From Urechis unicinctus (Eukaryota; Annelida; Polychaeta; Xenopneusta; Urechidae), in assembly GCA_034190875.2 (NCBI GenBank), contig CM067345.1, forward strand, positions 19,819,329-19,883,328: 64,000 nt of DNA, given 5' to 3'. Positions within the stretch are counted from its first letter, which is position 1. Each line of letters starts with the position of its first letter. A program made the position numbers and the translations under genes. The notes under the pieces are model-generated. The model saw only the letters and a list, made by a program, of their open reading frames with translations, was not told the DNA's origin and made no database searches. Positions 1 to 17,067 of this stretch are shown piece by piece.

Positions 1-127
1 ACTCTAGGGACTGTTTCCTGGACACCGAAGGATTGAAACTGGATGAATATTACTAATAATCTTATCATCACATTAACTACGGTTTTGAAATGATATACCA
101 AATATAGACCAAAATGACAAACATTAC

Positions 128-4069
<3,942 letters not shown>

Positions 4070-5419
4070 CTACAAACAGGCACATAATTACTTTCCCTGT
4101 AATAAAGCGAATCATGAGATCCATAGAAATTCATCCCTAAAAATTGATGGTAGCACTAAATACTGCAATAGCATCCAAACCACCCCCTAATTTCTAGTTC
4201 ATTAGACCCCACAAAGAGCATAAAAAATGTGTCCAATGACAGGCATAATATCTAATTTGAATAGCATACAATTTAAGTTTCATTGTTTAACATTTCCATC
4301 ACCGATGGTTATTGAGCTGAGTAATGATAACCTTATAACCGCCTTAAATGTAGGAATATTGATATGAACACACATCGTACTAGCACAACAGAATTTGGAG
4401 AAACTTGTTATAATTCTGCAAGTGTTATTCTCAGTAGATTTCTTGAAAGAGCATCAGATATTTGCAGAATACATATTTGAGCAATACGATCGGAAAAGGG
4501 TAGCCTTAACTTCACTAGAGCACATGCTAAACTCTCTTACTAAAACATTTCCTTGTCTATGTAATTTACTACTCTGATGCAGCATAACCATCATTTAAAT
4601 CAAATAGATAATTGCCAGGGTACTTCAAGTGACTTTTTGTTGCAATAATTGAATCCAAAAAATACAGGGTCTTTAGTTACACTATAATGTTTAAGCTTGG
4701 TTAGCATTATAGCACTTTGCTTAGCATGTATCTTATGTCACGCTCATTGCCATACACTTCACAGATATTTAACAGCTTCTGAAGTCCTTTCACAGATGGA
4801 GACAAAATAAGTAAGTCATCAGCATACATTAAGTTTCACTATGAAACTTAATAGAGTTCAGTTACCCTGCATGAAAACAACATATTCTTATGAACAAAGC
4901 ATGTGCTGGTTTATAACTTGGTCCACTAACTTTCATTGAAACCTTCCCATGGCTATAACATCATTCCTTTGCTGACAGACTTAGCCAATGGAATCAAACA
5001 TGCAATTTGGCTTGACTGCATGTTCAGCTTTGTCCCCAGGCTACCATCATACAAGTATTGGCCCAGCAGTTGGTTCCACATGATTCATATGTCACCTATG
5101 TTAACTAGATACCAAATTTTAACTGCGGAGTGCCGCAACTATATGGACCAATATGCATATTCACTTGATAATAACTAATCTCATGAATATCAGTGGAGTT
5201 TTTGCACAATAATACAATAAATTTTGACGTATTGCATATTAACAGAAAAACATTATAGGTCTCTATTTATCATAAGAAACCGTCCAAAGCTATTATTGAG
5301 TTATATATGAGATTGTCTGTAATTAAAAATCTCATATAATTCCATCATTGCGATTCGAGTTCACAGCCCCGGTGGAATGGTGACTAAGACTTAGCCCTAC
5401 AAGACGTTCGAGTACTACA
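4070..5419. other. No recognisable gene; probable 5' part of the unnamed minus-strand gene
   Basis: AT-rich sequence with only short open frames. The missing 5' exon(s) of the unnamed gene must lie at or beyond 4070, but I could not choose one. A GC-richer stretch around 5640-5830 could hold a first exon or promoter; this is a guess. Confidence 0.4.
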
Positions 5420-5528
5420 TATTTATATGGTTCATTTATATTACCGTTCGACCGGAGCTAAGTAAGACTAAGATTCTTAGTGTTACTTAGCTCCGGTCGA
5501 ACGGTAATATAAATGAACCATATAAATA
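5420..5528. repeat. Near-perfect 109-bp palindrome (foldback element)
   Basis: The arm 5421-5465 is repeated exactly in reverse complement at 5483-5527 (45 of 45). The 17-bp spacer is itself a palindrome (actaaga/tcttagt) apart from one mismatched pair, so the whole tract folds into a single hairpin of about 54-bp arms. It has no coding capacity and resembles a foldback or miniature inverted-repeat element. Confidence 0.9.
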
Positions 5529-6110
5529 ATTTAGTAAGAAAGTGTAACAGGTGCCCGTTAGATTTAACGTTTAAGATTTATCGCTTTTCGTTAAGATCGT
5601 TCAGAACCAACAACGTGCCTCTATCCATGGGTAGACAGGAGCTTCACTGAGATGTTGACATTTATACTGAGAGGAACCCCGTCAGATTCTTCAGCGCACG
5701 GTTTCAAGCTTGGGAGGAAGTCATGTTGTTGACATGTTGCTAGGTCAGTGCGCTTCCGATTGAGCAGATTCACCAGATGGCGCTGCTTGAGCTGTTGAGC
5801 GAAAAAAGGTTGATTTAGAAATAACAATGACCAAGATTCAATTATCTACAGCCATTTAAGTAGGAAGAGGGGGAAGTTTGATGTACGTTTGTCATTTTAT
5901 TTATTGAATGCATTAACTGAAGTTGATAGACATAATCAATACGTAGTTTGTTCCTGGCGTTTGTACACACTGATAGAAACAGTCCTGGTGTCATTTTATG
6001 ATATAAACTTTCATTTTGTCAAATTTTTTGGCATGGAGGGCTTTTGCCCGGGGCGGGCACTTGGCCTTATTCTGGATATGGGTGTGCCGCGGGACCTCGA
6101 AAACCCGTAC

Positions 6111-6284
6111 CCATCGTACAAGGTCAAAATGGCCAAAAGCATACCCCGTCGTACAAGGTATTATAGGAATGAATAACCCGTGGTATAGCTTGAAGCTGAA
6201 AATCATACCCCTTCGTACAAGTATGAGGCCCAAAAACCCGTCGTACAAGTCGAGAGGCCGAAAAAACATACCCCGTCGCACGGC
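6111..6284. repeat. Diverged tandem repeat, about 29-35 bp units
   Basis: The motif CGTACAAG followed by a purine-rich spacer and ATACC recurs at about 6115, 6151, 6214, 6241 and a decayed copy at about 6276. Unit length drifts from 29 to 35 bp, so this is an old array. It has no link to a gene that I can see. Confidence 0.6.
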
Positions 6285-6410
6285 ACATATATGCTACCTC
6301 TATACACTTAAGCCCCCCCCCCCCGGGGCTTTTGTAAGTTTTAAGCGAGTTCATCTGTCATTTTGACTAAGGAACCTTACAAATTTTGCAGGTGGCTCTT
6401 CGCCTCTAGA

Positions 6411-6482
6411 GCACGGATGTGGGAGATCGAAAGTAGTAAATACCTTGGCACTGTCAGAGCCGGAGTTTCTTTGCCTAGACCG
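6411..6482 (+). repeat. Dispersed repeat, copy A
   Basis: This copy shares CGGATGTG, GAGATCGAAAGTAGTAAAT, CTGTCAGAG and GTTTCTTTGCCTAG, in that order, with copies near 42.3 kb (plus) and 43.1 kb (minus). The family is not identified; it could be a SINE or the end of a DNA transposon. Confidence 0.75.
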
Positions 6483-6560
6483 GGTCTAGACTCTAGAATA
6501 ACAATGGGCAGAGGAGGGGTTGGGGTGCCTGCAAACATGTATATATATATATATCCATAA

Positions 6561-7580
6561 ACACCAATGTGTTTCTGCTTGTGGGACGGGGAAAAAAGAA
6601 AAAAAAGCCCACCTTCCCACCGTGTCCTCTCTTGTGCGGAGTAATTAGAATTGTTGATAAGTGATAGAGGTTTTGCGCGCTCAACAGTTTTAAAATATTG
6701 CTAAATTATTTTGATATAGACCTAGGTGCCAATGAATATTAACTAAATTTTAACATATTTATTATGGTTTGGTTTATGAAACAAGTAAGCAAATTTCAAA
6801 AGTTCTAGAGGTTTAAAGTTGAGCATGTGAGAGTAACAGCAAGCAACAGCATATCAGTGTCAAATGTTACTTTGGTTGAGGAAAAAATGTATGATATTGA
6901 CCTTATATACTAAGTCATAGACAGCTGAATACATTTTGAGGTTGCAGAGTTGTGGTTTTTATATTTGAATACATGTATGTCTAGTTAAATCCATTTTTTT
7001 TATCTGCTAGACTCTTATTTTGCCCTTTCTCCCTAATTTTGGATAAACATTCACTGAAACAACAGTTGTTGATATAATTGGTATGCCAAATGGAGTAGAT
7101 GATGTAGATCACAGTTTTGTGTTGCATTTGTCTGTACCCATGGTCACAGTGTTGATTTGACATTATGTAAACCTCGACCAGTTGTTTCGGTATAAAACCC
7201 TGCATATCTTCAATGTCATGGACCATTCATGGATTCTGTCGCATGTATAATGAGTAGAGGTACAAGATCAGAGAGTCAATGAGTTTCAAAGATTTATAAA
7301 TCAACATAATTTTTATACCCTAAAATTGCCTTTTTTTTGCTTTAAAAATGTCAAAAATGTCCCAATAGTATAAACCAAGCTTTTAGGTTCATATCACCCA
7401 GAGTATTGAAGTGATGATGCCTACCACCTGAGGTAATGTTTGATCGTACATGGCTAAGGCTCCGCCCTTTATCACTCCATGGTTAGTGCTGTTATGAAAA
7501 ATGATGGTTATGTAGTTGATGGTTCATTCAAATGTAATGGTGATTTCAGAGGATATTCTGCTTCAACACTGTATCTTCTC
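6561..7580. other. Intergenic and 5' region of TFIP11
   Basis: AT-rich with no recognisable exon. It should hold the TFIP11 promoter and 5' UTR. The reading frame of exon 1 stays open back to 7479, so a longer N-terminus cannot be excluded from sequence alone. Confidence 0.5.
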
Positions 7581-10500
7581 ATGATGTCCTCCCCAGAGGT
7601 TGAGAAATTTGAGGTCACTGAAGAGGATTTGTACAATGAATTCAACATAAACAGACCACAGTTCCGACCTTCAAAACACAAAGCAACATACGGTGTGTTG
7701 GCAATTTCTCCAAACCATGTACATTTTTTTTTCTTCTCAGAATGGTTTGTGTTATCATATTTTAGACTTTGTCTATAGTACACACTTGTGATTCATTTCT
7801 ATGACTGTCAACTTTTGTATCAGGAATCTGGGCTGATGAAGATAGTGATGATGAGGGACGACAAAACTTTGGCTCCAAGCGCGGTGGGAAAGCTAGTCGT
7901 GATTACACTGCACCTTTATCATTTGTGAGTGGAGGTGTCAAAGTCGGAGACAAGGTCACCAAGGAAGAGGCTGATGAAGGAGAGGACAGCTCAGTGAGTG
8001 GTTTATTTGAACTCTTTCACACCTGACTTTTTGCAATGATGCCCCCACATGGCCTGAATTAATTTCTGGTCAATGTGTAGTATAACCCTGTCTAGTGCAT
8101 TGAATGAGTGTGTGTGTGTATGGGGGGCAGGATTTTCTTTGTCACAAGTATTTTCTAAATCAACATCATGGCTTGAGTGTGATAAGACCTGATTCCAAGA
8201 ATAATAATTCTCCATATCTGGCTGACAGTTTGTAGCAGGAAACGATCCGATATGACAAGCTTGTATTGCAGTCGTAAATAGTTCATTGGAAAGAGCTCAC
8301 TGTGGCCATCCCTAAACTGAAATCAGACATCCTGTTACAAAATTATTGTATATCTTGTAGTCCAAGATTGGAGTCCAATTTGGACCATCCTCAGAAAAAG
8401 TTCCCATCCCAGTATGAGGAAGATTTAATAATGTCAATAGTGTGATAATGTCAATATTAAACTATAACTTTCAAATGTTAAGATTTAACTGTGTATTTTG
8501 TTGCCTCCTTGAAGAAATTAAATACTAAGAAATCCAAATTTAAATTTTGTGATACAGATGGCAACTGTCATGCAAAATGTTAAATAAATTCTATATGTTT
8601 AATTACTGATGCCCATTGGCTGTAAGGTGGAGGATATAATTGCAAATTATTATGTCTGTTAATCAAATGCTTCAATGTTTAAAAACCTTTAATAGCCAAA
8701 CGATTGTTTCTTTCACTCATTTTCTCCATTTCTTATGTATTTTCACCTTTTTTTATCAACCCTGATCATTTAAACCCCCAAAAGGATATAGTTAGTTATT
8801 GTTGTCCATTGTTAGTATTTATAAGTGCAATGGAAGCCTAACTTAAGCATTAAGACCTTGGAGTTAGAGCCTCACAACCAAATTTTTAGCAGTAAGTTTA
8901 ATGAGATTTTTGTTTTGTAAGGGGATTTTGGACCAGTTGATGACTTAAAACTTCACACAAACCTTATAGAAGCATGTCAACTCCATTATTAATTCCTAAA
9001 AGTATATTCCCCTTGTTCAACTATAATTTACCAACTGAATACCCACTCTATGAATGCCAGTCATCCTGAATTAAAATATAGCCATTTTGGATCACATACA
9101 TTAAGAAATTCTATGTGATTACTACACAAGAGAAGATATTGCCATGGCAAGGTGTCAAAAGATGCAGTGACTAGTTTAGATTTTGCTAAAGCTGTCTCTG
9201 TGAAAACCTTAGGTCAAAAAGCACCTAAATGAACATGGAACACCTAACACCTTAGATATGTACTGCGAGACAGGACAATTTCAGCCAAAAATACAGTCTT
9301 GAAAGTAGCTGCTGATTCATTATGTGTATCAAATATGATGTGACTGTGATTTACTCAACAGGATTCTGAAGGTGCTGTGGACAAGACCATGATGGCACCT
9401 AAGTTTGGTAAGCCAATGAGAAGAGGCCCCACAGCCTACAAAGCCAGAAAGGCTGGACAGGAGTAAGTTTTGTGATTTAACTCAGCATGAATCTTGAGTT
9501 TAAAGTTTGTGTGTAAAAATTATCTTTTTAAAACATATAAAGATGATGAAATATTATTGTGTGTAGTGATCTCGGTGAATGGGAGAAACATACCAAAGGC
9601 TTCGGGGCTAAGATGTTGGAGCGAATGGGACATGTGTCTGGTAAAGGCCTGGGTAGGGCCAGTCAAGGCATTACCGCACCAGTGGAGGCCTTCCAGCGTA
9701 AAGGAAAGGGAGCATTGGGTTTCTACGGCACAGAAAGAACCAATCGATCGCTGACGGATTTCCCAAAGAAGAAAGATGAAGATGAGGAAGAAGCTGAGAA
9801 GTTTCAGCAGCAGATGCAGCAATGGAAGAAATCAGGAGAGGTGAGCATGGTCTATCGGTCTGCTATGTGTTTATGATGTTTCAAATCAATATATGCACAC
9901 AATGTGAATCATAAAAATCTTACTTCTGTATGAAGGGCCTCTATTCAGCCACAGCAATGCATTAGCTGTGGTTATTGTGTAAGCCAACTTGTCATGAGTT
10001 GTATCTTGCAATATGCAGGGGTACACACAAACTTCCAGCATCTGCTTGTCATTTGGTACACAAGTAAAAATTCTCCCAATTCAGATTGGTCCATGTAATG
10101 AAAATGGACAAGAAATCAGTGCTGTGGTGCTGAGGATTGTTTACTCAAAATGCACTTAACGAAACTTCCACAAACTGGCGTAAGCATCAGTGCTGCATAA
10201 GAAAGGAATATTTGATCAGACTTTCACGACTCAATCTAAAGACTAACGGCCTCAAAGTAATAGTGTTTGCTGTAGATTGCACACCCAGTCATTAACTTGT
10301 CCGGTCTGACAAGTGTCTTGGGACTTTTCACTTGACCCACCAACAGAACCACGAAATGTGGAATGGTGTCTAGCCTGGTTATATGAACCAATTGCTGCAG
10401 GCAGTTGTGACCAGAATGGTGATGTTCGAGTTTTGTATAGGTCCATGATTTGCTTATTGAACTTTGTCCGAACTATGATGAGCTAATTTGTATACTTCTG

Positions 10501-13500
10501 CCTTTTAGTGGTTTATTTTGTTTTGTTTTGTAAATTCTATTAGGGAGAAAAGAAGCGTAAGCCTAAATATGTCTACAAAACTGCGGAGGACATCATAGCC
10601 TCTGGTCCAAGCAGCGTGAACAGAAAGAAAATACAAGATGCCAACCTGCCCAAGGTCAAAGTCATTGACATGACTGGCAAGGAGCAAAGAGTACTCTCAG
10701 GTGCCTGACCTAGGTCACTCCGAACACAGATTACCTGGTGAGAGATAACTGACAGTTGCTTGTATGATAAATGTGTCATATTCAGCCTCATATTGTGTGT
10801 GTGATTAGGTTATCATGCACTTGCACACAAACATGACAAGCCCATAGAAGATATTGAATACTCCCAAACCCAGGAAAAGAAACAGTTTGATCTACCAGAG
10901 CTACTACACAACCTGGATTTGCTGGTAGATATGTCAGAAGAGGAAATCATTAACAATGACAGAAAGTGAGGAGATTATTATTAGGTCTGCTCTGAAGCCA
11001 AGCTTATCATATACCTTTGCTTTGGTATTCGTCTGTTCGTAAACTTTGGCATATTTTTTTTATCAAGCAAGGTATTATCGCCAAATTACACATGGACCCC
11101 TCTGATGTTGATTGCTCCTTGTAAACCCTAAAATCCACCCCACATGAGCATTGAGTTATAAAAGAAGAAAAAATTGTGACATGTTTTTTTAATAAATGAG
11201 CTATCTGCCCCAAATTACACATGGATCCCTTTGATGTTGAGGGCTACAGCACTGTGCAACTTATAACATCTGAGTTATAAGAGAAAAAGTTGTGAAGAAT
11301 CTCTCATACTCATTCAGCAAGATAGCTGCCTGTAATTACACATTGACTCCTCTTGTGTTTATGGCTCCTTGCAAACTTCCAATTAGCCCTGCATAACCTT
11401 TGACTACTGTGTTATTAAAGATAAATGATGGCACGTTTTTACCTGTTACAAAAGCCTTATAAAATAATTTCATCCCTCTTCTGCTGTACATCTGTTGCTT
11501 CAGGTCCGTTTGTTAACTTATTACAGCGAGTTTTCTCAAAACGCCAGATAGCTGCCCCAAATAAAACTGCATGCTTGAATTCAACTCTGCATGAACTTTT
11601 GCTCTAAAATTATAATTGGAAATCCCATGCGCTTGTTTTTGAAAATCATGTCTTAAAGTAGCAGAGCTTAGAGGCCCAATGGCCTCTTGTTAAATTTTAT
11701 GTTTCATGATTGGTCGAAAGAGTTAATTTGCAGATTCAATAGCATTTGTCACGTCAGTTGTGGGATTGAACTTACCGATCTTGTATATGCCAGGATAAAG
11801 ACTGAAGGTGACATGGAGGTCAACCTGAAATACGAGCAAGAGAAGATGACTGTTCTCTGTGATCAAGAGGAGAAGCACATCAATCGTCTGGCAGAGATTG
11901 TGGAGATGATTGAAAGGTTCTGTAGGACTCCCTATGCTACCAAACCATTTGACATTTACTTGTACGATGATTTTATATGTTCATGTCAGTTGATTGGTGA
12001 TCTTTTCAATTTTGTTTTTAGGTATGTGTACTTTGTTGGTATGAATATGAATGTGTGTGCATATGGTTGTTAGTTAGATTGTCACTTCATGTGTCCATGT
12101 GTACATTGTATTATTTATTGTCATGTATCATTATATATGCATCTGTATTTGTGTGTTTAATACTGTAGACATATTTTCACACTATGGAATCTACACCAAA
12201 ATCCAAATGAAGCCAACTCTGTACCATTGTCTTGACAGCCAACAAATTAAAGTTCTTTTATAATCTTTTGGCCCTTAGCACTGTACTGTGTCTGCATTTT
12301 TGCTTGAGAAATGTGAAATAAGAAATATATAATGTAAATAGTATATATTCTTCTATTCGTGTGGTTATATAATTAAATATATATATAAACACATATATGT
12401 GTGTGTGTGTGCATGTGTGTGTGTATGTGCGTATGTTTGACTAAGAATGTGTGACTAAGAATCAGTGTTTGTATGTTTCAGCTGTGAGAGGCGGAGCTTG
12501 CCCGGTTGTGATGACCCTCTCACTCTTGACGACTGCTCCACCATGTTCAAGCGCATCCAGGATGATTTCTACGAGGAATACCAGCTTTATGAACTCTCAA
12601 CGCTGGCTGTAGCTTTGGTGTATCCTCTGGTGAGTTTAGAAATGTTAATCATGTGATTGAATCCTGATTATCTGTCCATTTAAATTGGGGTAGAACCCTG
12701 CTACTTGCTGAGATTCCTTCTGCCCTCTTAGTTTGTCACATATCCCTTCAGGGGCTGTGCTTTAATTGTAATTTTGCAGCTTCAGCTTTTTCTATGCGCA
12801 AATAAGTTATTCTTAATCCATTAACTTTTACTTGCACTTGCAGATAAAGGGTGAGTTTGAGACTTGGGACCCACTGACAAACCCAGGTCAGGGTGTAGGT
12901 ACAGCACGTAAGTGGCGAGACTTATTGAGTGGCATGAGACAGCCATATCAGCAGGGGCACGGCCCTGATGGCTACATGGACCCGTACGACCGTATCATGT
13001 GGGAGGTGTGGATGCCTCACGTGCGCACTGCAATCAGGTGAATGCTTAATAGAATGCTGTGTAGTTGAATGCATGAAGGTACATGCTTTTAAATTTGTTA
13101 ATATACATGTATTTTTGATGGCAGGAGAAGATAGTGATTATATGTAGGGTGATGTTGTTACTAAATGCTGATATAATCACTGGTGAAATAGTTTCCATCC
13201 CTGCATTGTAAGATATATGAAAATCTGCTTTTTGTTGTTTCACTAATCAGTCTTGAATGTATGCTACTACAGCAAATGGAACGTTCGACATCCAGATCCC
13301 GTCATCGAGATCCTGGAGGCTTGGCTTCCCATATTACCAGAGTGGATCTTCCAGAACATTCTGGAGCAATTAGTGTTACCAAGGTTACAAAAAGAGGTGG
13401 AGGCATGGAATCCATTGACAGACACTATGCCTATACATGCATGGCTGCATCCATGGTTACCTTTGATGGGTGAGTTGTGGCTCATGTTGCATTTGTGGCA

Positions 13501-15584
13501 AGCTATTTAAATTCATTAAATGGTTGCTTTGCTTGTGGAGATATCAGTCAATCTCAAATCTCCTTATCTTCATCAATAATCACTTGATGAGAAAAACAAA
13601 CCAGGTTGGAATTAATTTTATTATAACCTAGTAGATTATATACGATTTATTAATGATTAAATAAGCACGATCATGTGTAGTTGATATGCTGTTACCCCTA
13701 CACAGGACCGAGACTGGAGCCCCTGTACGCTCCCATCCGTCACAAGCTCTCAAGCGCACTTGTCAACTGGCATCCGTCAGACTCGTCTGCTAAGATGATC
13801 CTCGAGCCGTGGAAGCCTGTGTTCCAGCCTGCTCATATGGACGCTTTCTTAATCAAGAACATTGTGCCTAAACTGGACCTCTGTATGAGTGAATTCATCA
13901 TCAACCCCTTGCAGCAGCAGCTAGGTACAGGGGCAGCTAATAAGCATTGATTAATATCATAGAAATATTTTAAATATGCTTATTCCAACTGAATTACCGT
14001 CTGTAAATTGTAGATGCCTTGTTCAAATTCTATGATGGATAAATAACCTTTTTGGTCACTAATCCACTGTTATGTTAATTAGGGGCATGGAATTGGGTGA
14101 TGTCTTGGTACAACTTCCTGCCAACTCCTTGCATTGTTACCATTCTACAGAAGCACTTCTTTCCCAAATGGACACAAGTCAGTTGCCTCTTATGTCATAA
14201 GTTGTAAAAAATAACACCCTAGATGAACTTTCACTCCCTGTGCTGACTTCTGTTTATTCATCTTGACTTTTTGTTTATTCAAGTAAATACTGCGTATTAA
14301 TGTATTGACAGGACCTTCTGTTTATCAACTTAATAAACTATCCTTAATTCCTCTTGATCCCTAGGAACAGGAAACAGAGGTTTGCTAAAGCAACCCACAT
14401 ACAATGTATTGTGTGTGTGCAGGTGTTATGTACCTGGCTCAACTCTAACCCAAACTACGATGAAGTGACAAAGTGGTACACAGGCTGGAAAAGCCTCATC
14501 CCAGAGGACCTCGTTAAGGAACCTGTTGTTAAAGGTCACTTTCCATCACCTGGCGGTGCTTGGCACATGCCTAGAAGATTTGTTTTCTGTGCATACCTGG
14601 ATGATATGGTCTTAATAACTTTTAGAACAACATCCATGAAAAATCCCCTCTATAGAATTTTACTGTACAACTTAGTTACTAATTTAGTGAGACCCTTTAT
14701 TTGGGGATTTATACTTACCTTTTCAAAGCATGAAAGTTTTTGTATGATAACAATAACTTGTTAGTTTTTTAATTGTGTCATATAATTATGTGCCAAATTT
14801 CACCCAATATATCATTTTTATCTTGGAATGTGTCCAGATGCGTTTGTCAAGGTGCTCGATGTGATGAATCGAGCAGTAACTGGGCATTATCAACCTGGCG
14901 CTCGTGAGAATGTGGCTTACCTGACGTCAACAGAAAGACGTAGAGAGTTTGACACACCACCACCCTTGCCTTACACCCAGCCCACTGAGGTTCGTCCATG
15001 CACGCATTTTGTGTCATTGCTAATGAAATGACTGCAAAAGCAAAAGTGATATTCAGTAAACATCTAAGATTGGGAGAGCAAGGGAACTTTATTTTAGGTG
15101 GAATAGTCTGTTGCTTCATTCATAAGATCAAATGGTTTTGCAAGAGGTTGATGTAGCTATGGTTCAATTGTGTTAATGACAATATATACCTATGGACTGC
15201 AATGTGTATGAGCTATTTTAAGTGACTGCTCCACATTCCAGTATTATTGCATGTACTAACATCACATCAAATTGCAATTGAAAGCCATGTAAAAGACAAT
15301 TTTCTTTCATCAACCGTTTGATTTTGTAATTTGCTGGGTTACAGCCTGTGAGAGCAGTGGCCGCCGCAACCAGCAGTGTTCCCACTAGCTTCAGAGAACT
15401 CATTGAACGGAAAGCCCAGGACTATAACATAGAGTTTGTGCCGATTCCTAACAGGACTTACGAGGCTAAACAAGTGTATCGGTTTGGCCGTATGAACATA
15501 TACATTGACAGGAGTGTTATATTCATGCATGAGAACAACGTCTGGGTACCAGTTTCTCTCAACACACTAGTTGACAGGGCCTGA
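7581..15584 (+). CDS. TFIP11: Tuftelin-interacting protein 11 (spliceosome disassembly G-patch factor)
   Basis: TFIP11 (yeast Ntr1 family) works in the nucleus with DHX15 to release the intron lariat from the spent spliceosome. Fifteen exons join in phase: 7581-7692, 7824-7993, 9362-9462, 9567-9840, 10544-10700, 10809-10965, 11794-11916, 12482-12629, 12844-13037, 13273-13469, 13706-13924, 14083-14177, 14423-14534, 14838-14989 and 15345-15584, giving 816 aa (human about 837). Seen in order: the N-terminal TIP domain ([14 protein letters not shown], then [11 protein letters not shown]), a G-patch at about residues 128-175 ([15 protein letters not shown]), the [13 protein letters not shown] linker, and the GCFC-type domain with [19 protein letters not shown] and HPSDSSAK. 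The start at 7581 ([12 protein letters not shown]) was chosen because family members begin close to this motif. Identification is very secure; the exact start is less so. Confidence 0.96.
11064..11640. repeat. Diverged tandem repeat in TFIP11 intron 6
   Basis: Units containing CAAATTACACATGGA(C/T)CC, then TGATGTTGA or GGCTCC, then GAGTTATAA recur at about 11075, 11212 and 11334, with a decayed unit near 11545. The spacing is roughly 120-210 bp. The array ends near AGGCCCAATGGCCTCTTGTT at about 11671. It is intronic and probably neutral. Confidence 0.6.
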
Positions 15585-15598
15585 TATGGCTCGAGAAC

Positions 15599-15604
15599 AA
15601 TAAA
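15599..15604 (+). terminator. Polyadenylation signal of TFIP11
   Basis: AATAAA lies 14 bases after the TFIP11 stop codon; a second AATAAA follows near 15631. Either gives a very short 3' UTR. Confidence 0.6.
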
Positions 15605-17067
15605 TGGGGCTTATTATTTTGGCAGCATGTAAATAAATATTTTTGAAATGGATTATTTTATTTTGTTAACAGTTAAGACATCAACCTCTGAAATAATTTA
15701 GATAAACTTGCCAGCATGGCTCACCCTTTACCAGCAAATATGGAGTTTTATTGTAGACGCCGTCATAAAAGAGATCTATATTTAACCATGTGGCTTTCAA
15801 AAGACCTTCATGTATGTCCTTTATAGGAGGAAGGTCTTTCTTTATCGTCATAAAGTGGAATGGCAAACAATGAAAGGACAGAAGGGAAATGTAATAATAT
15901 TTTGTTTTAAAGGAAAGTGCCATTGGCATTAGGGTAAGAGTTAGAGAGAACTTGGCGTCTTGAGATAAACTTACCAACTAATCAGCTAGAGCTGACCAGC
16001 ATTATCTATGTTAAGGTTTTGACTTGCCAACCACCTCAAAGTTAAGTTTCTTAACAATAATCCTATTGAGGGATGCTCAGAGTTCTGAAGATTAATTGCA
16101 AATAATACATTAATATTTCTAGAGATATTTGGTTAGTATTGGTATATTGCAAGGGAATAAAGAAGTACTTGGTAAGAACTAATAATCAAACGGGGCATTC
16201 GTGTTATGGTATGTAGTCTACCTTTACATGGAAGGTGATGTTTTATCCAGCATAAAAACTGACATATAAACACCAATATAAACCTCAAAAGTATGATATT
16301 AATAATTAGATATTTTTATTTGTGTTTTGTTAGTGTTAAAAACTGTTAAATGAGGTAATATCATACAATAAATTCACTACATATACTACTGATATATATA
16401 CAATCCACTTTAACTGAACACTGACAAGTCCAACAATCGCATGTCCAGTCATAAATTTCATCGTAAGAAACGCTTTTCATTCCCAATCACAACAGACACA
16501 CATTCTCAGTGGTAATTAACCAGGTATACTGCACTCAAGTTGCAACGAATAAGCCTGATGACCATCTCAGACATAAGTATGCTGTCATACATATATGTTC
16601 AAAAACCGATTAAATAATAGTTGGAAAATGATCATACAACACAAATGTCAGTCACTTGTAGCAACATCACCCATTATAATGATTGTGTGAACAATAACAA
16701 TTATGCTATTTTGTCAAATAAACACAACAGCATTTTCTACATGTTATAACCAACTCAATGATTCAATGGAAACCGTTGGTTCAGATTTCATGTGCAATGA
16801 AAACAACTAATCAATCATGAATTGCAGACCAAAGGATTGGGATTTTCCGAATATTACGCGAGTATAATACAGAAAGCACTTTGGGAGTAACCAACAAACT
16901 AAGTCTGGTAGAAAATAATGAGCCTGATATGGCTGGAGATGGGAAGAACTGTCTGTGGGTTTGACAGCATGTACTAATGTCAGTAATATCTTGTCAACAA
17001 TTGGATGCATTCTTATCATACCTATACACACATCAGTCTCCATACACACACCATATGCAGACAGTCA
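15605..17067. other. Region between the convergent 3' ends of TFIP11 and CHMP2A
   Basis: AT-rich and non-coding as far as I can see. It should contain the CHMP2A 3' UTR, transcribed leftward. Confidence 0.6.

Noticed and set aside
5889-6366. Overlapping 95-116-codon frames on both strands near 6 kb
   Set aside because: They fall on the diverged CGTACAAG tandem repeat and a C-rich run, with no recognisable domain.
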